The notes: a model not told the origin generated them from the letters alone. A stretch of DNA of 34,953 nucleotides from DATARH01 sp035504075 (GCA_035504075.1 DATJSO010000249.1:1-34953); one strand, 5' to 3'. Positions 24,617-33,394 are shown, numbered from the stretch's first letter. A program made the numbers and translations.

Positions 24617-24692
24617 GGCGCGTGCCTGGAACCGGCACCGCCGGCGCCCGATATTGAGTGCGCCGGAAGCAGCCGGCGAGGGAGCGGCGGCA

Positions 24693-25394
24693 ATGATCGA
24701 AAGGCGACCCTTTGCGGCGTTGGGCGGCGCCGACCACGGCTGGCTCAGGACGCGGCATCATTTCTCGTTTGCCGAATACCATGATCCGGCGCGGGTCGGG
24801 TGGGGCCGGCTGCGGGTCTGGAACGACGACGAAATCGCTGCCGGCGCGGGGTTCCCGCCGCATCCGCACGCCGACATGGAAATCATCACCTACGTCATGG
24901 ACGGCGCCATAACCCACCAGGATTCGCTCGGCAACAAGGGCCGCACGGCGGAAGGCGACGTCCAGGTCATGTCGGCCGGTGCGGGCATCCGCCATGCCGA
25001 ATACAATCTCGAACGCCAAACGACGCGTCTGTTCCAGATCTGGATCGAGCCGACCGCACGCGGCGGTGCGCCGTCCTGGGGCACGCGGCCTTTCCCGAAG
25101 GCGGACCGTTCCGGTCGGCTCGTGACCCTGGCGAGCGGCTTTGCCGAAGATCGCGATGCGCTGCCGATCCGCACCGATGCGCGGGTGCTCGGCGCGACGC
25201 TCAGGTGCGGCGAGCGGCTTACGGTGCCGCTCGACCCGGCGCGGCACGCCTATCTCGTGCCGGCCGCCGGCGCGGTCGAACTGGGCGACGCCATCGTGCT
25301 GGCGGCGCGCGACGGCGCGGCGATCACCGGCGAGAACCGCCTCGACATCGTCGCCCGGGCCGACGCCGAGATTGTGCTGGTTGATGCCGCCTGA
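24693..25394 (+). CDS. Pirin family protein (bicupin, YhaK/quercetinase-like)
   Basis: The 233-residue product is a pirin-type bicupin. The N-terminal cupin carries the metal-binding pattern PPHPHADMEIITYVMDGAI, then HQDSLGN and the family's QVMSAGAGIRHAEYN. Some pirins, such as YhaK and YhhW, show quercetin dioxygenase activity or respond to oxidative stress; the substrate here is unknown. The ATG at 24693 is preferred because GAGGGAG lies 8 bases upstream. An in-frame ATG at 24609 would overlap coxD by 8 bases and add 28 residues. The gene may be the tail of the act-cox operon or separately expressed. Confidence 0.9.
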   Translation: MIERRPFAALGGADHGWLRTRHHFSFAEYHDPARVGWGRLRVWNDDEIAAGAGFPPHPHADMEIITYVMDGAITHQDSLGNKGRTAEGDVQVMSAGAGIRHAEYNLERQTTRLFQIWIEPTARGGAPSWGTRPFPKADRSGRLVTLASGFAEDRDALPIRTDARVLGATLRCGERLTVPLDPARHAYLVPAAGAVELGDAIVLAARDGAAITGENRLDIVARADAEIVLVDAA

Positions 25395-25422
25395 ACCGAT
25401 TTGAGTTAAAAGGCGGCCGGAG

Positions 25423-25439
25423 CGGCGCGGTCCGCGCCG
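25423..25439 (+). terminator. Short GC-rich hairpin after the pirin gene
   Basis: The arms CGGCGCG (25423-25429) and CGCGCCG (25433-25439) flank a 3-base loop. It lies 28 bases after the pirin stop codon. There is no T-run, so intrinsic termination is uncertain. Confidence 0.3.
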
Positions 25440-25455
25440 ATCCGCGTCAAGTGCC

Positions 25456-26682
25456 GTGGATGCTGCCGTGCTGTTGACGATGCCCGCTTCGCTCGACGCT
25501 GCCGCCCCGCCGCCCGCCGGCCCGCGGCCAAAGCTCATCTTTCTCGTTACCGAGGATTGGTATTTCTGGTCGCATCGCCTGCCGGCCGCGCGGGCTGCGC
25601 GAGATGCCGGGTTCGAGGTCAACGTTGCGACGCGGGTGCGCGAGCATGGCGAGCGCATCCTCGGCGAAGGCTTCCGGCTACACCCGCTGCCATGGCGGCG
25701 GCGCGGCGATGGGTTGTTCGGCGCGATGCGCGCGGTCGCGACAATCGCCGCGCTCTACCGCCGCGAGTGCCCCGACCTCGTGCATCATGTCGCGCTGAAG
25801 CCGGTATTGTTCGGCGCGACTGCGCTGCATCTGGCATTTCCCGGCGGCCGGCGACGGCCGACGGCGATCGCGGCAATCGCCGGTTTCGGCTCCGAGTTTG
25901 CCGCCGCCTCCGGCTTCACCCGCATGAAGCGGCGGCTGCTCGGCCAGGCGCTGCGCCTGCTGGCCGGCGATGATCGGGTCATCGTGCAGAACCGGGAAGA
26001 CGGCGCGGCCCTCGTCGCCGCCGGCATCGATGCAGCCCGTCTCCTGCTGATCGGCGGCTCCGGCGTCGACACGGCGCATTTCGCACCGCTGCCCGAGCCG
26101 GCCGGCCCGGAGGCGACCGTCGCGCTGGTCGCCCGCATGCTGCGCAGCAAGGGTGTGCTCGACGCCGTCGAGGCGGTGCGCCGGCTGCGCGCGGAGGGAT
26201 CGCAGATCCGGCTGCTGCTGGTCGGTCCGATCGATCCCGACAACCGCCAGTCGCTGGACGACCGTGATCTCGCCGGCCTCACGGCGGCGCCCGGCGTCAA
26301 ATGGCTCGGCCGCGTCGCGGATGTGCGCGAGATCTGGCGCCGCGCCGCGATCGGGGTGCTGCCGTCGACCTATGGCGAGGGCGTGCCGAAGGCGCTGTTG
26401 GAAGCCGCCGCCTGCGGCCGGCCGATCGTCGCGACGGATATGCCCGGTTGCCGTGCCGTCGTGCGCAATGGCGAGACCGGGCTGCTCGTGCCGCCCGGCG
26501 ACATTGCTGCGCTCGCCGCCGCGCTGGCGCGGCTTGCCGGCGACCCGGCGCTGCGGCGCGCGATGGGCGCGGCGGGCCGGGCGCTCGTCGAGCGCGAATT
26601 CGCCGACGAGCGGGTCGCCCGCGACACGCTGGCGCTCTATCGCGACCGGTTGCGCGAACGCTCGGCGGCGGCGCGATGCTGA
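25456..26682 (+). CDS. Glycosyltransferase family 4 protein
   Basis: This GT-B fold, retaining glycosyltransferase has about 408 residues. The N-terminal acceptor domain begins KLIFLVTEDWYFWSHRLPAA with VHHVALKPVLFG. The C-terminal donor-binding domain has VALVARMLRSKGVLDAVEA, then WLGRVADVREIW, and the GT4 signature PSTYGEGVPKALLEAAACGR followed by PIVATDMPGCR. The glutamates of EGVPKALLEA are the usual nucleotide-sugar contacts. The WYFWSHR opening resembles GT4 enzymes that build undecaprenyl-linked glycans. The start is uncertain: GTG 25456, GTG 25468 and ATG 25480 are all in frame without a clear ribosome-binding site. It overlaps the next gene by 7 bases. Confidence 0.9.
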   Translation: MDAAVLLTMPASLDAAAPPPAGPRPKLIFLVTEDWYFWSHRLPAARAARDAGFEVNVATRVREHGERILGEGFRLHPLPWRRRGDGLFGAMRAVATIAALYRRECPDLVHHVALKPVLFGATALHLAFPGGRRRPTAIAAIAGFGSEFAAASGFTRMKRRLLGQALRLLAGDDRVIVQNREDGAALVAAGIDAARLLLIGGSGVDTAHFAPLPEPAGPEATVALVARMLRSKGVLDAVEAVRRLRAEGSQIRLLLVGPIDPDNRQSLDDRDLAGLTAAPGVKWLGRVADVREIWRRAAIGVLPSTYGEGVPKALLEAAACGRPIVATDMPGCRAVVRNGETGLLVPPGDIAALAAALARLAGDPALRRAMGAAGRALVEREFADERVARDTLALYRDRLRERSAAARC

Positions 26683-27047
26683 TCCGCATCTGGCTCGCAG
26701 TCGCCGGTCTCGGCGGCGCGGCCTCGGTCATTGCCGGCGCGCTGGCCGCGCATGTCACCGACGATCCGAAGGCGGCGCAGTTGCTGCGTACCGGCGCGCT
26801 TTACGGCACCGTGCACGCGGCGGCGCTGATCGCCGTTATCGCGCTGGCGCAGGGCCGCGAGCCGCGGCGCGGCGCCGCGGCGTTTGCCGGCGCCTGCTTC
26901 GCGATCGGCATCGTGCTGTTCAGCGGCAGCCTGTTCGCGCTGGCCGGCAGCGGCGCCCGTTGGCTCGGCTGGGTAACGCCGTTCGGCGGCGTCGCATTGA
27001 TCCTTGGCTGGTGCGCGCTGGCAATCCTGGCACTGCGTCGTCGGTAG
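26676..27047 (+). CDS. DUF423 family membrane protein (YgdD-like)
   Basis: The 123-residue product has four hydrophobic segments and the family features: an N-terminal GGAASVIAGALAAHV, then LLRTGALYGTVHAAALIA, and a late SGSLFALAGSGARWLGWVTP with PFGGVALILGW. The molecular function of DUF423 proteins is not known. The ATG at 26676 overlaps the 3' end of the glycosyltransferase by 7 bases, so the two are co-translated. It converges on the beta-propeller gene after 20 bases. Confidence 0.9.
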   Translation: MLIRIWLAVAGLGGAASVIAGALAAHVTDDPKAAQLLRTGALYGTVHAAALIAVIALAQGREPRRGAAAFAGACFAIGIVLFSGSLFALAGSGARWLGWVTPFGGVALILGWCALAILALRRR

Positions 27048-27067
27048 TCGAAAGCGCGCGGGCGGCA

Positions 27068-28018
27068 TCAGACGATGCGCTCGTATTTCTGCAGGGCGCG
27101 CAGGCCCGGCGGATGCGGCTGTCCCGGAAACAGGCCTGGCCACAAGGTCCAGCACACTTCGCCGACATAAAGATCGCCGCGCGAGTCGATCGCCAAGCCA
27201 TGCGGCCCGATGAACTGCGTCGGCGCGGTGCCGGCAAACGGATCGCCGATGCGCGACAGCAGCCTGCCCCCGTTGTCGACGATGCTGACGCGCGGTCCCA
27301 AATCGGCGTTCAGGCGATTGACCGATAGTTCGCCGATATAACACACCGGCTTTTTCACATACGGCATGCACAGCCCACACGGCCGGTGCAGGTTGTTCCA
27401 TTGGGTTTCGTACCGGCCGTTGCCATCGAACACCTGCACCCGGTGGTTTTCGCGGTCGGCGACATAGACCCAGCCGTCGGCGTCGGTGCAGATGTTGTGC
27501 ACGAGATGAAACTGGCCGGGATCGCTGCCGGGCTCGCCCCACGAGAACAGCAATTTGCCGTCCGGCGCGTATTTGTGGACGCGGGCGTTGCCGTAGCCGT
27601 CCGACACGTAGATGTCGCCCTCGGGCGACAGCGCCGTATGGGTGCAGCGATTGAACGGCTCGCCGGAAAGATACGGTGCGGGCTGGCCCGGCACCCCCAG
27701 TTCCAGCAGCACCTTGCCGTCTTCGAGGCGGCATTTGCGAACAAAATGACCGCCGTCGTCGGTCAAGTAGATCGAGTCGTCGGGGCCGATATGCGCGCCG
27801 TGCGCCCGCATATATTGGCCTTCGCCCCACGAGCGCCGGAAATTGCCGTCGCGATCGAACACGATCATCGGATGTTCGCCGCGCGTAAAACAATAAACGT
27901 TATCGTTTTTATCGACCGCGACCGCGGCGACTTCCTTGAATGACCAGCCGTCCGGCAGTTTCGCCCAGTTTTCGACGATGTTGTAGCGGTAGTCGCCGTG
28001 ACCGACGGTGTCCACCAT
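27068..28018 (-). CDS. NHL-repeat six-bladed beta-propeller protein, PAL-like
   Basis: The 316-residue product contains repeated NHL-type strands: VAVDKNDNVYCFTRGEHPMI, IGPDDSIYLTDDGGHFVRK, SPEGDIYVSDGYGNARVHKY, DADGWVYVADRENHRVQVFD and LAIDSRGDLYVGEV. This is the pattern of peptidyl-alpha-hydroxyglycine amidating lyase-like propellers in bacteria, whose substrates are mostly unknown. No signal peptide is present from the chosen start. The ATG at 28018 has GGAGG 6 bases upstream; an upstream in-frame ATG lacks one. The same-strand CoA-transferase ends 84 bases upstream, so the two may be one unit. Histidine and cysteine residues (HRPCGLC) could bind metal, but this is speculative. Confidence 0.85.
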   Translation of the reverse strand: MVDTVGHGDYRYNIVENWAKLPDGWSFKEVAAVAVDKNDNVYCFTRGEHPMIVFDRDGNFRRSWGEGQYMRAHGAHIGPDDSIYLTDDGGHFVRKCRLEDGKVLLELGVPGQPAPYLSGEPFNRCTHTALSPEGDIYVSDGYGNARVHKYAPDGKLLFSWGEPGSDPGQFHLVHNICTDADGWVYVADRENHRVQVFDGNGRYETQWNNLHRPCGLCMPYVKKPVCYIGELSVNRLNADLGPRVSIVDNGGRLLSRIGDPFAGTAPTQFIGPHGLAIDSRGDLYVGEVCWTLWPGLFPGQPHPPGLRALQKYERIV

Positions 28019-28102
28019 CTGATCCTCCCCTTGCGCATGTTGGGCAAGGCTACCGACATCGCTGGTGCAAAACAATCGCTGCGGGCGGCGCCCGCGACGG
28101 GC

Positions 28103-29254
28103 TCAGAGACCTAACTCGCGCAGAATTCGGTCGCGGTCGGCATCGAGTTCGGGCGCGGGTTCGCGCGTCGCCGGGTCGGCAAAGGCGGAGAACTTCATCG
28201 GGTTGCCGGCCAGCTGCAACCGCCCGGTGACGGGATCGTCGCATTCGACCAGCATGTTGCGCGCGGCGACCTGCGGGTGGGCGATCGCCTGCGCGACATT
28301 GTTGACGGGGCCGCACGGGATGCCGGCGTCTTCCAATGCCGAAAGCCAGTGCCGGGTGGTGCCGCCGCTCAACGCCGCCTCGATTTCGGCCTTCAGCGCC
28401 GGCTGGTGCTGGTTTCTGAGCGGGTTTGTCGCGAACAGCGGGTTCTGCGCCAGGTCGGGCCGCCCGAGCGCCTCGGCAAGTTTGGCAAAGAGGCCGTCAT
28501 TGCCAGCCGCGATGATGATGTGGCCGTCATCGGTCGCGAACGCCTCGAATGGCGTGATCGACGGGTGGCGCGCGCCCATCGGCCTCGGGATTTCGCCAGT
28601 CGTCGTGTAGCGCATGACCGCGTTTTCAAGCAGCGCCAATTGGCAGTCGAACAATGCGACATCAACCTTCGTCGCCTCGCCGGTGCGCTCGCGATGGAGC
28701 AACGCGGCATTCAGCGCCACCGCCGCATAGAGGCCGCCGGCAAGGTCGCCGACCGATGTGCCGACGCGCACCAGCGGCCCGTCCGGCACGCCGGTGATGC
28801 TCATGATGCCGCCCAAACCCTGCACGACCATGTCGTACGACGGGTAATGCGAATAGGGGCCGGTGTGGCCAAAGCCGGAGGCTGCGGCATAGACGAGGCG
28901 CGGGTAGCGCCGGTGCAGCGCCTCCCAGCCGTAGCCGAGCTTTTCCATCGTGCCCGGCCGGAAGTTCTCGACAAGCGCATCGCCTTTGTCGAGGAGCCGC
29001 TCGAAAATGTCGCGGTCCTCGGGCGCTTTCAGGTCGAGCACGATCGACTCCTTGCCGCGGTTGACGCTGGCGAAGTAGGTCGATTTGCCGCCCTTGAACG
29101 GACCGTATTGCCGGGCGTCATCGCCGCTCTTCGGCGCCTCGACCTTGATGACTCGGGCGCCCATTTCGGCCAGCAGCAATGTGCAGTACGGCCCCGCCAG
29201 GATGCGCGACAGGTCGATGATCGTGATGCCGGAAAGCGGCCCGTTCTGCGGCAT
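28103..29254 (-). CDS. CaiB/BaiF (family III) CoA-transferase
   Basis: The 383-residue product belongs to family III CoA-transferases, which move CoA between carboxylic acids through an aspartyl-CoA intermediate. It opens with LSGITIIDLSRILAGPYC and has GARVIKVEAPKSGDDAR, NRGKESIVLDLK, and VENFRPGTMEKLGYGWE. The catalytic aspartate is about residue 141, in YPSYDMVVQGLGGIM. AGAGGAG lies 7 bases before the ATG. The donor and acceptor acids cannot be read from sequence. It may be expressed with the downstream propeller gene. Confidence 0.93.
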   Translation of the reverse strand: MPQNGPLSGITIIDLSRILAGPYCTLLLAEMGARVIKVEAPKSGDDARQYGPFKGGKSTYFASVNRGKESIVLDLKAPEDRDIFERLLDKGDALVENFRPGTMEKLGYGWEALHRRYPRLVYAAASGFGHTGPYSHYPSYDMVVQGLGGIMSITGVPDGPLVRVGTSVGDLAGGLYAAVALNAALLHRERTGEATKVDVALFDCQLALLENAVMRYTTTGEIPRPMGARHPSITPFEAFATDDGHIIIAAGNDGLFAKLAEALGRPDLAQNPLFATNPLRNQHQPALKAEIEAALSGGTTRHWLSALEDAGIPCGPVNNVAQAIAHPQVAARNMLVECDDPVTGRLQLAGNPMKFSAFADPATREPAPELDADRDRILRELGL

Positions 29255-29417
29255 GCGCCGGCTCCTCTGCAGTTCCCGCGGTGATAGCCGACGCCGCCGC
29301 GCCGCCGCAACCTCCCTTCAGAGATCGTGCCGATGGCGGTATTGCAGGTCGCTGCGTTTCATCGGCTTTTGATCGCACCGGCCGCCTCCGGGGCAGTCCC
29401 GGCGGGCAGCCCCGAAG

Positions 29418-30536
29418 CTAATCGCCGGCTGCCAGAGCCGGCTCCCGGAGCGCCGGCTCTTCGGCCTCCTCGGGTACGTCGTACGCTTCCTGATGGCAAT
29501 TCCAGGAACACGACCGCTCGCCGGGATGCAGCATGTTGCGGCGGATCTCACGCATCTTCGGGCCGTTGTAAATCTCGTCGAAACTCTGCTCGGCGAGATT
29601 GCCCAGCGTGTGCACCGCGCAGACACGATAATCGCCGCGCCAGTCGATGATCGCCTGGAACCATGGCAGCATGCAATACGGGTTTGCCTCGGATTGCCGC
29701 GCGATGCGGCTGGCATCGGTCACGCACGTCTTGCCGGATGGGGTCGCCGTCGGGATCGGATCGGGCAGGAACAGGCCGATGCCGCGCGCCGCGGCGATGC
29801 GCCTCGCCTGTTCTGCCATCCCGTTGAAGCGCTCGCGATAGCTCAATTCCTCCTCGTAGGTGCCGCTCGTGTCGCCGAAGGCGACGAGGTGACGCACATG
29901 CAGGCTTTCGGCGCCTCGATCGGCCGCAAAGTCAACCATCGCCGGCAATTCGTGGATGTTCGTCTGCATGCACGTGAAGTTCATCCGCACCGCCGGATGG
30001 CGCGAGCCGGCGTTGCGCTTCATCGCGGTCAGCATGTCAAGGTTTTTGACGAGGCGGTCCCATTTACCGCCACGGCGGATTTCCTCATAGGTTTCGGCGG
30101 TGGCGCCGTCGATCGAAAAGATGATTTCGGAGAACTTGGAGTCGATGCACGCGTCGACCACTTTCTCCGTCAGCAATTGCCCATTGGTGCAGAATGACGT
30201 GAACGGTATTTTGTATTCGCCAGTCACGCGCACAAAATCGGCAAACTGCTTGTTCATCAAGGGTTCGGTCGCGCAGCTCAAATAGAGAAACCGCGTTCGG
30301 GGAAACACCTCGTCGGCGATCTTGCGGAACAGCGGCAGCTCCATCTGCGCCTTTTTCCGCTTATAATCCAACGAGTAATAGCACATCTTGCAGCGCAGGT
30401 TGCACAGGTTGATCGTGTCTATCCGGATTGCGAGATGCCGCAGACCGACAGTGCGCAGTGCCTGGAAACCGAAAGCCTTCAGCTTGCGGCTCGGCATGCG
30501 ACGATGGATCCGAACCAGCGTCTCAGGATTCAACAT
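29418..30536 (-). CDS. Radical SAM protein with SPASM-type C-terminus
   Basis: The 372-residue product has the radical SAM motif CNLRCKMC (cysteines at residues 45, 49 and 52). It also has RFLYLSCATEPLMNKQFADF and IIFSIDGATAETYEEIRRGG, typical of the SPASM subfamily. A second cysteine set near the C-terminus (YCMLPWFQAI, DYRVCAVHTLGNL and CSWNC) would bind one auxiliary Fe-S cluster. Such enzymes modify peptides, sugars or cofactors; those beside glycan genes are often uncharacterised. No obvious precursor peptide gene is adjacent. The ATG at 30536 has AGGAGG 7 bases upstream. Confidence 0.9.
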   Translation of the reverse strand: MLNPETLVRIHRRMPSRKLKAFGFQALRTVGLRHLAIRIDTINLCNLRCKMCYYSLDYKRKKAQMELPLFRKIADEVFPRTRFLYLSCATEPLMNKQFADFVRVTGEYKIPFTSFCTNGQLLTEKVVDACIDSKFSEIIFSIDGATAETYEEIRRGGKWDRLVKNLDMLTAMKRNAGSRHPAVRMNFTCMQTNIHELPAMVDFAADRGAESLHVRHLVAFGDTSGTYEEELSYRERFNGMAEQARRIAAARGIGLFLPDPIPTATPSGKTCVTDASRIARQSEANPYCMLPWFQAIIDWRGDYRVCAVHTLGNLAEQSFDEIYNGPKMREIRRNMLHPGERSCSWNCHQEAYDVPEEAEEPALREPALAAGD

Positions 30537-30846
30537 TACGATCCTCCTGGGGCGCGACGACCATAGGGACGCCGACAGCCGCGAGTGTTATCCGACTTAA
30601 GATCGAAAGACACCAACATAGTGTAACGGCGAGCGCCTGCCAATTCAATGGCGATTGCCACGATCATTTTGCCGGTTGCCGGATTTGTTCGGCTGCGGAA
30701 AAAGCAAAATCTCCAACCCGGCGAGAAAATTGCAAAGCCGGTTAACCTGCACCGCTGTACGCTTTTTCAATTGAGGATCGACAGGCGGGTAACGCCGCCG
30801 AAGCACACAGAGGGATGCTCGAACCCGACCGAAGGCGGCCGCGGGC
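30537..30846. other. Intergenic region between the radical SAM gene and the O-ligase-like gene
   Basis: This 310-base stretch is noticeably less GC-rich than its surroundings, especially 30580-30780, and no convincing gene is present. On the minus strand a weak promoter-like pair is visible (TTGGTG and, 18 bases later, GATAAC, around 30585-30616). It could serve the radical SAM gene, but the -35 match is poor. No T-run terminator was seen for the upstream gene. Confidence 0.4.
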
Positions 30847-32175
30847 CTATGCCGCCGGCTGCACCGCGGGCCGCGCCGCCGGCAGGCTCCGCCGCTCAAC
30901 GGGAACAGCCAATTGGCGCGCGACAATGTCGCGAAGACCGATCGTTATTGCGGCGAGGACGAAGGGATACGGCGCCGTCGCGATGCTGATGAACATGCCG
31001 CCGGCGATGTACGCGGCAAGGCCGATCTGCACCGCACGCGCGAGATCGGCCGCCCAGGCGAGGCCGTCATGTCCACGCACCCTTTTCTGCACGACGGCAC
31101 AGCTGCGATAGGTGGCGAGAAGCAGCAAACAGAACAGGCCGAAGCCGACAAATCCCTGCTCCGCCATCACTTGGAAGAAAATATTGTGTGCTTCGAGCCA
31201 TCCCGGGCGGCCATATATGCTGCCGGCGTCGAGATGAAAGACACCGAACCCGCCGCCGAAGAACGGATGCTGCAACGTGAAATGCCACGCCCACTTCCAG
31301 GCGGAGAGCCGATCCAGCGCCGAGCCATCGCTCTGATAGTTGACAATCAGGTTCATCCGGTCGAACCAGTTTGCCGGGGCGATCGCCAGCATTACCAGGA
31401 TTGTGAACGCAACCCCGATGACGGCACTGACCTTTCTGCGGGCGCGAACCCCGAGCATCAGCAATGCCGCGCCGCTGGCAAAGACGGCAGTGCGCGCGAA
31501 CGTGCCGATCGAGGCGATCAGAAAAGCCGCCGCGGTCACCAGCATCGCCGGTTTTGCCGAAGCCTGCCAGTTCGGCGGCAATAAACCCGGATGTCGCCGC
31601 AGATAGAGTGCGAACGGCAGCACCATCGCCAACACGACCGCCAGCCCGACGCGGTCGCCGAAAAAGCTGCCATAGGCGCCGACGACGACCTCGCCGTCGC
31701 CGATGCCGCCCGACCCGCCGCTGATCAGCACTTTGATGGCGCCCGGTATCGCAAAATAGGCGGTGGCAAGGACCAGCGCCCAGACAAACGCTTCGATGCG
31801 CTCGCGCGTCGACAACATCAGCGCAGTCAGGATCGCGAATCCGAGCACTTTGACAGTGCGATTCCAATCAAAATCGACAAAGACCGGCGCCAGAGCTTTG
31901 AGTGAAGTGATATTGATCCAAATGAGCATGGCCGCCATAATCGCCGTCAACAGCGGCGACGATGGAATCCGCTTTTTCTCCCGGAATATCCAGAGAACAA
32001 ACGTCAAGGCACCGACGGTGAACGAAAGATTGGCCGGCAGCAGCGTGTCTTGATACACCTGATCGGGCGGCAGCCAGTCGAGCCAATAATACAGCAGCAC
32101 CCCGGCAAACGGCGACACCAGCACGACCGGCAGCAGTCCCAGATAGAGGATAACGAATAAAATTTCGTGCAGCAT
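30847..32175 (-). CDS. O-antigen ligase-like membrane protein, exosortase-system O-glycosylation ligase type
   Basis: The 442-residue product is an integral membrane protein with ten or more spans. The N-terminal region (PFAGVLLYYWLDWLPPDQ, ANLSFTVGALTF) looks like the DUF5935 domain found in putative O-glycosylation ligases of exosortase A loci. The C-terminal half has Wzy_C/O-antigen ligase features: ALDRLSAWKWAWHFTLQHPF, GGGFGVFHLD, and the large periplasmic loop motif LEAHNIFFQVMAEQGFVGFG. It probably transfers or polymerises a lipid-linked glycan at the periplasmic face. ATG 32175 is chosen; a TTG at 32196 is an alternative, and neither has a clear ribosome-binding site. No exosortase gene is in the window. 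Confidence 0.85.
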   Translation of the reverse strand: MLHEILFVILYLGLLPVVLVSPFAGVLLYYWLDWLPPDQVYQDTLLPANLSFTVGALTFVLWIFREKKRIPSSPLLTAIMAAMLIWINITSLKALAPVFVDFDWNRTVKVLGFAILTALMLSTRERIEAFVWALVLATAYFAIPGAIKVLISGGSGGIGDGEVVVGAYGSFFGDRVGLAVVLAMVLPFALYLRRHPGLLPPNWQASAKPAMLVTAAAFLIASIGTFARTAVFASGAALLMLGVRARRKVSAVIGVAFTILVMLAIAPANWFDRMNLIVNYQSDGSALDRLSAWKWAWHFTLQHPFFGGGFGVFHLDAGSIYGRPGWLEAHNIFFQVMAEQGFVGFGLFCLLLLATYRSCAVVQKRVRGHDGLAWAADLARAVQIGLAAYIAGGMFISIATAPYPFVLAAITIGLRDIVARQLAVPVERRSLPAARPAVQPAA

Positions 32176-32482
32176 CGCGCGCGATTTACCCGGCAACCGA
32201 CAACCTGATCAGCATTGCTTGCGTGCCCGGCGATGTCACGGTAAATTTACGATTGTTCTGATACCGATCTCCGCCGATGTTCGCGCCGGTGGCGCAGGCC
32301 GTCCGGCCGGGAGGGTCCCCATCAATTCGCGCCTCGGTGCAGCGCCCGCGTTCGCCCCGTCTGCAGGAAACAAGCTTCCAGAACGTTGCTGCGAGCCGGG
32401 CGACCCCACTCGGCATGCAGCCCCTTGCCGCCTGCGCCGGCCGTCCGATAAGTTACCGTAAATAACTGATTGTGCTTTGAGA
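32176..32482. other. Divergent intergenic region between the O-ligase-like and sulfotransferase genes
   Basis: About 307 bases hold no gene. Promoters for both directions should be here. A perfect 10-base AT-rich palindrome, GTAAATTTAC, lies at 32241-32250. A related sequence, AGTTACCGTAAATAACT, is at 32451-32467 just before the sulfotransferase start. Both contain GTAAAT flanked by G/C. These could be operator or promoter elements; no regulator can be named. Confidence 0.4.
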
Positions 32483-33394
32483 ATGCGCTACACGGAAACG
32501 CAATTGACCGGCGAGCTGCTTGACCAGCCGGAATTCATCGGCGAGCCGATCAAGATTTTCATCTGTTCGACGCCGAGAAGCGGCAGCTATATGCTGTGCC
32601 GTTATATGGTTAATGCCGGGCTTGGCGTGCCGCACGAATATTTCAATCCGGTAATCATGCGGCAAATCGCACCGCGGCTCGGGCTCGGCGACAGCGTTGC
32701 CGCGCTGCAGTGGCGGCACAAGAGCCTGCGCGACCGGCTGCCGTTCCGCACGCCGGACCGCGTCGCCGAGGAGCGTTTTCTTGCCGCCTATATAGACCGA
32801 TTGCTGCCGCGCCGCTGCCAGCACGGCGTCTTTGCCGCGAAAATCCATTTCGACCAGTATTTCTCGGTCCTCGACAACCCGACCGGTCGCCGGCTGCTCG
32901 ACGGCGCGCTGTTCATTCATCAGTTTCGCGAGGACTTGCTGCGCCAGGCGGTCTCACGCAATTTCTCGTATGTGACCGGCCGCTGGGGCGATGACGACAC
33001 CGTGACCACCGCACCGATGCCGCAGGGTGACCTGCTCGATCCCATTGGCATCGATCGGGAATTGCAGACCCTCGCGGACGAGGATCGCGAATGGCGCGTG
33101 CTGCTGGCGAGAAACGGGCTTTCGCCGATGTCGGTCTCCTACGAGCAGCTATGCAACGACCCGTCTGCCTTCGTTGCCGCGATCGCCGTCCGGCTCGGCA
33201 TCGACCCCGCGACGTTGCGCCACGGCTACAGCGAGCCGATCGTGCCGTCGCGCGACGACGACCCGGCGCTGCCCGGCAAGCGCGAGGTCATCGAGCGCTA
33301 CCTGGCGGCGAAGCGCGTATTGCATGGACCGGCGACGCCGAAGCCGACGCAGCCCGTCGCTCCGACGACGACGGCAGCGAAGGCTGCCGAGTAA
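32483..33394 (+). CDS. Stf0-like sulfotransferase
   Basis: The 303-residue product resembles Stf0-family sulfotransferases, which move sulfate from PAPS to trehalose or other sugars. The 5'-phosphosulfate-binding loop is CSTPRSGSYMLCRYM (residues 28-42). The 3'-phosphate region appears as FIHQFREDLLRQAVS. A YEQLCNDP motif comes late, and the last 20 residues are low-complexity Pro/Thr/Ala. A TTG two codons upstream is possible, but the ATG at 32483 is preferred. The stop codon overlaps the start of the following glycosyltransferase (TAATG), suggesting sulfation of a surface sugar made by that pathway. The acceptor is unknown. Confidence 0.85.
   Translation: MRYTETQLTGELLDQPEFIGEPIKIFICSTPRSGSYMLCRYMVNAGLGVPHEYFNPVIMRQIAPRLGLGDSVAALQWRHKSLRDRLPFRTPDRVAEERFLAAYIDRLLPRRCQHGVFAAKIHFDQYFSVLDNPTGRRLLDGALFIHQFREDLLRQAVSRNFSYVTGRWGDDDTVTTAPMPQGDLLDPIGIDRELQTLADEDREWRVLLARNGLSPMSVSYEQLCNDPSAFVAAIAVRLGIDPATLRHGYSEPIVPSRDDDPALPGKREVIERYLAAKRVLHGPATPKPTQPVAPTTTAAKAAE

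Noticed and set aside
30537..30846. Possible small precursor peptide gene beside the radical SAM gene
   Set aside because: Short frames here lack ribosome-binding sites and any leader/core peptide pattern such as repeated Cys, Gly or Ser.
33091..33393. Upstream extension of the GT2 protein
   Set aside because: The extension overlaps the sulfotransferase in another frame; the GT2 fold starts right after the ATG at 33394.
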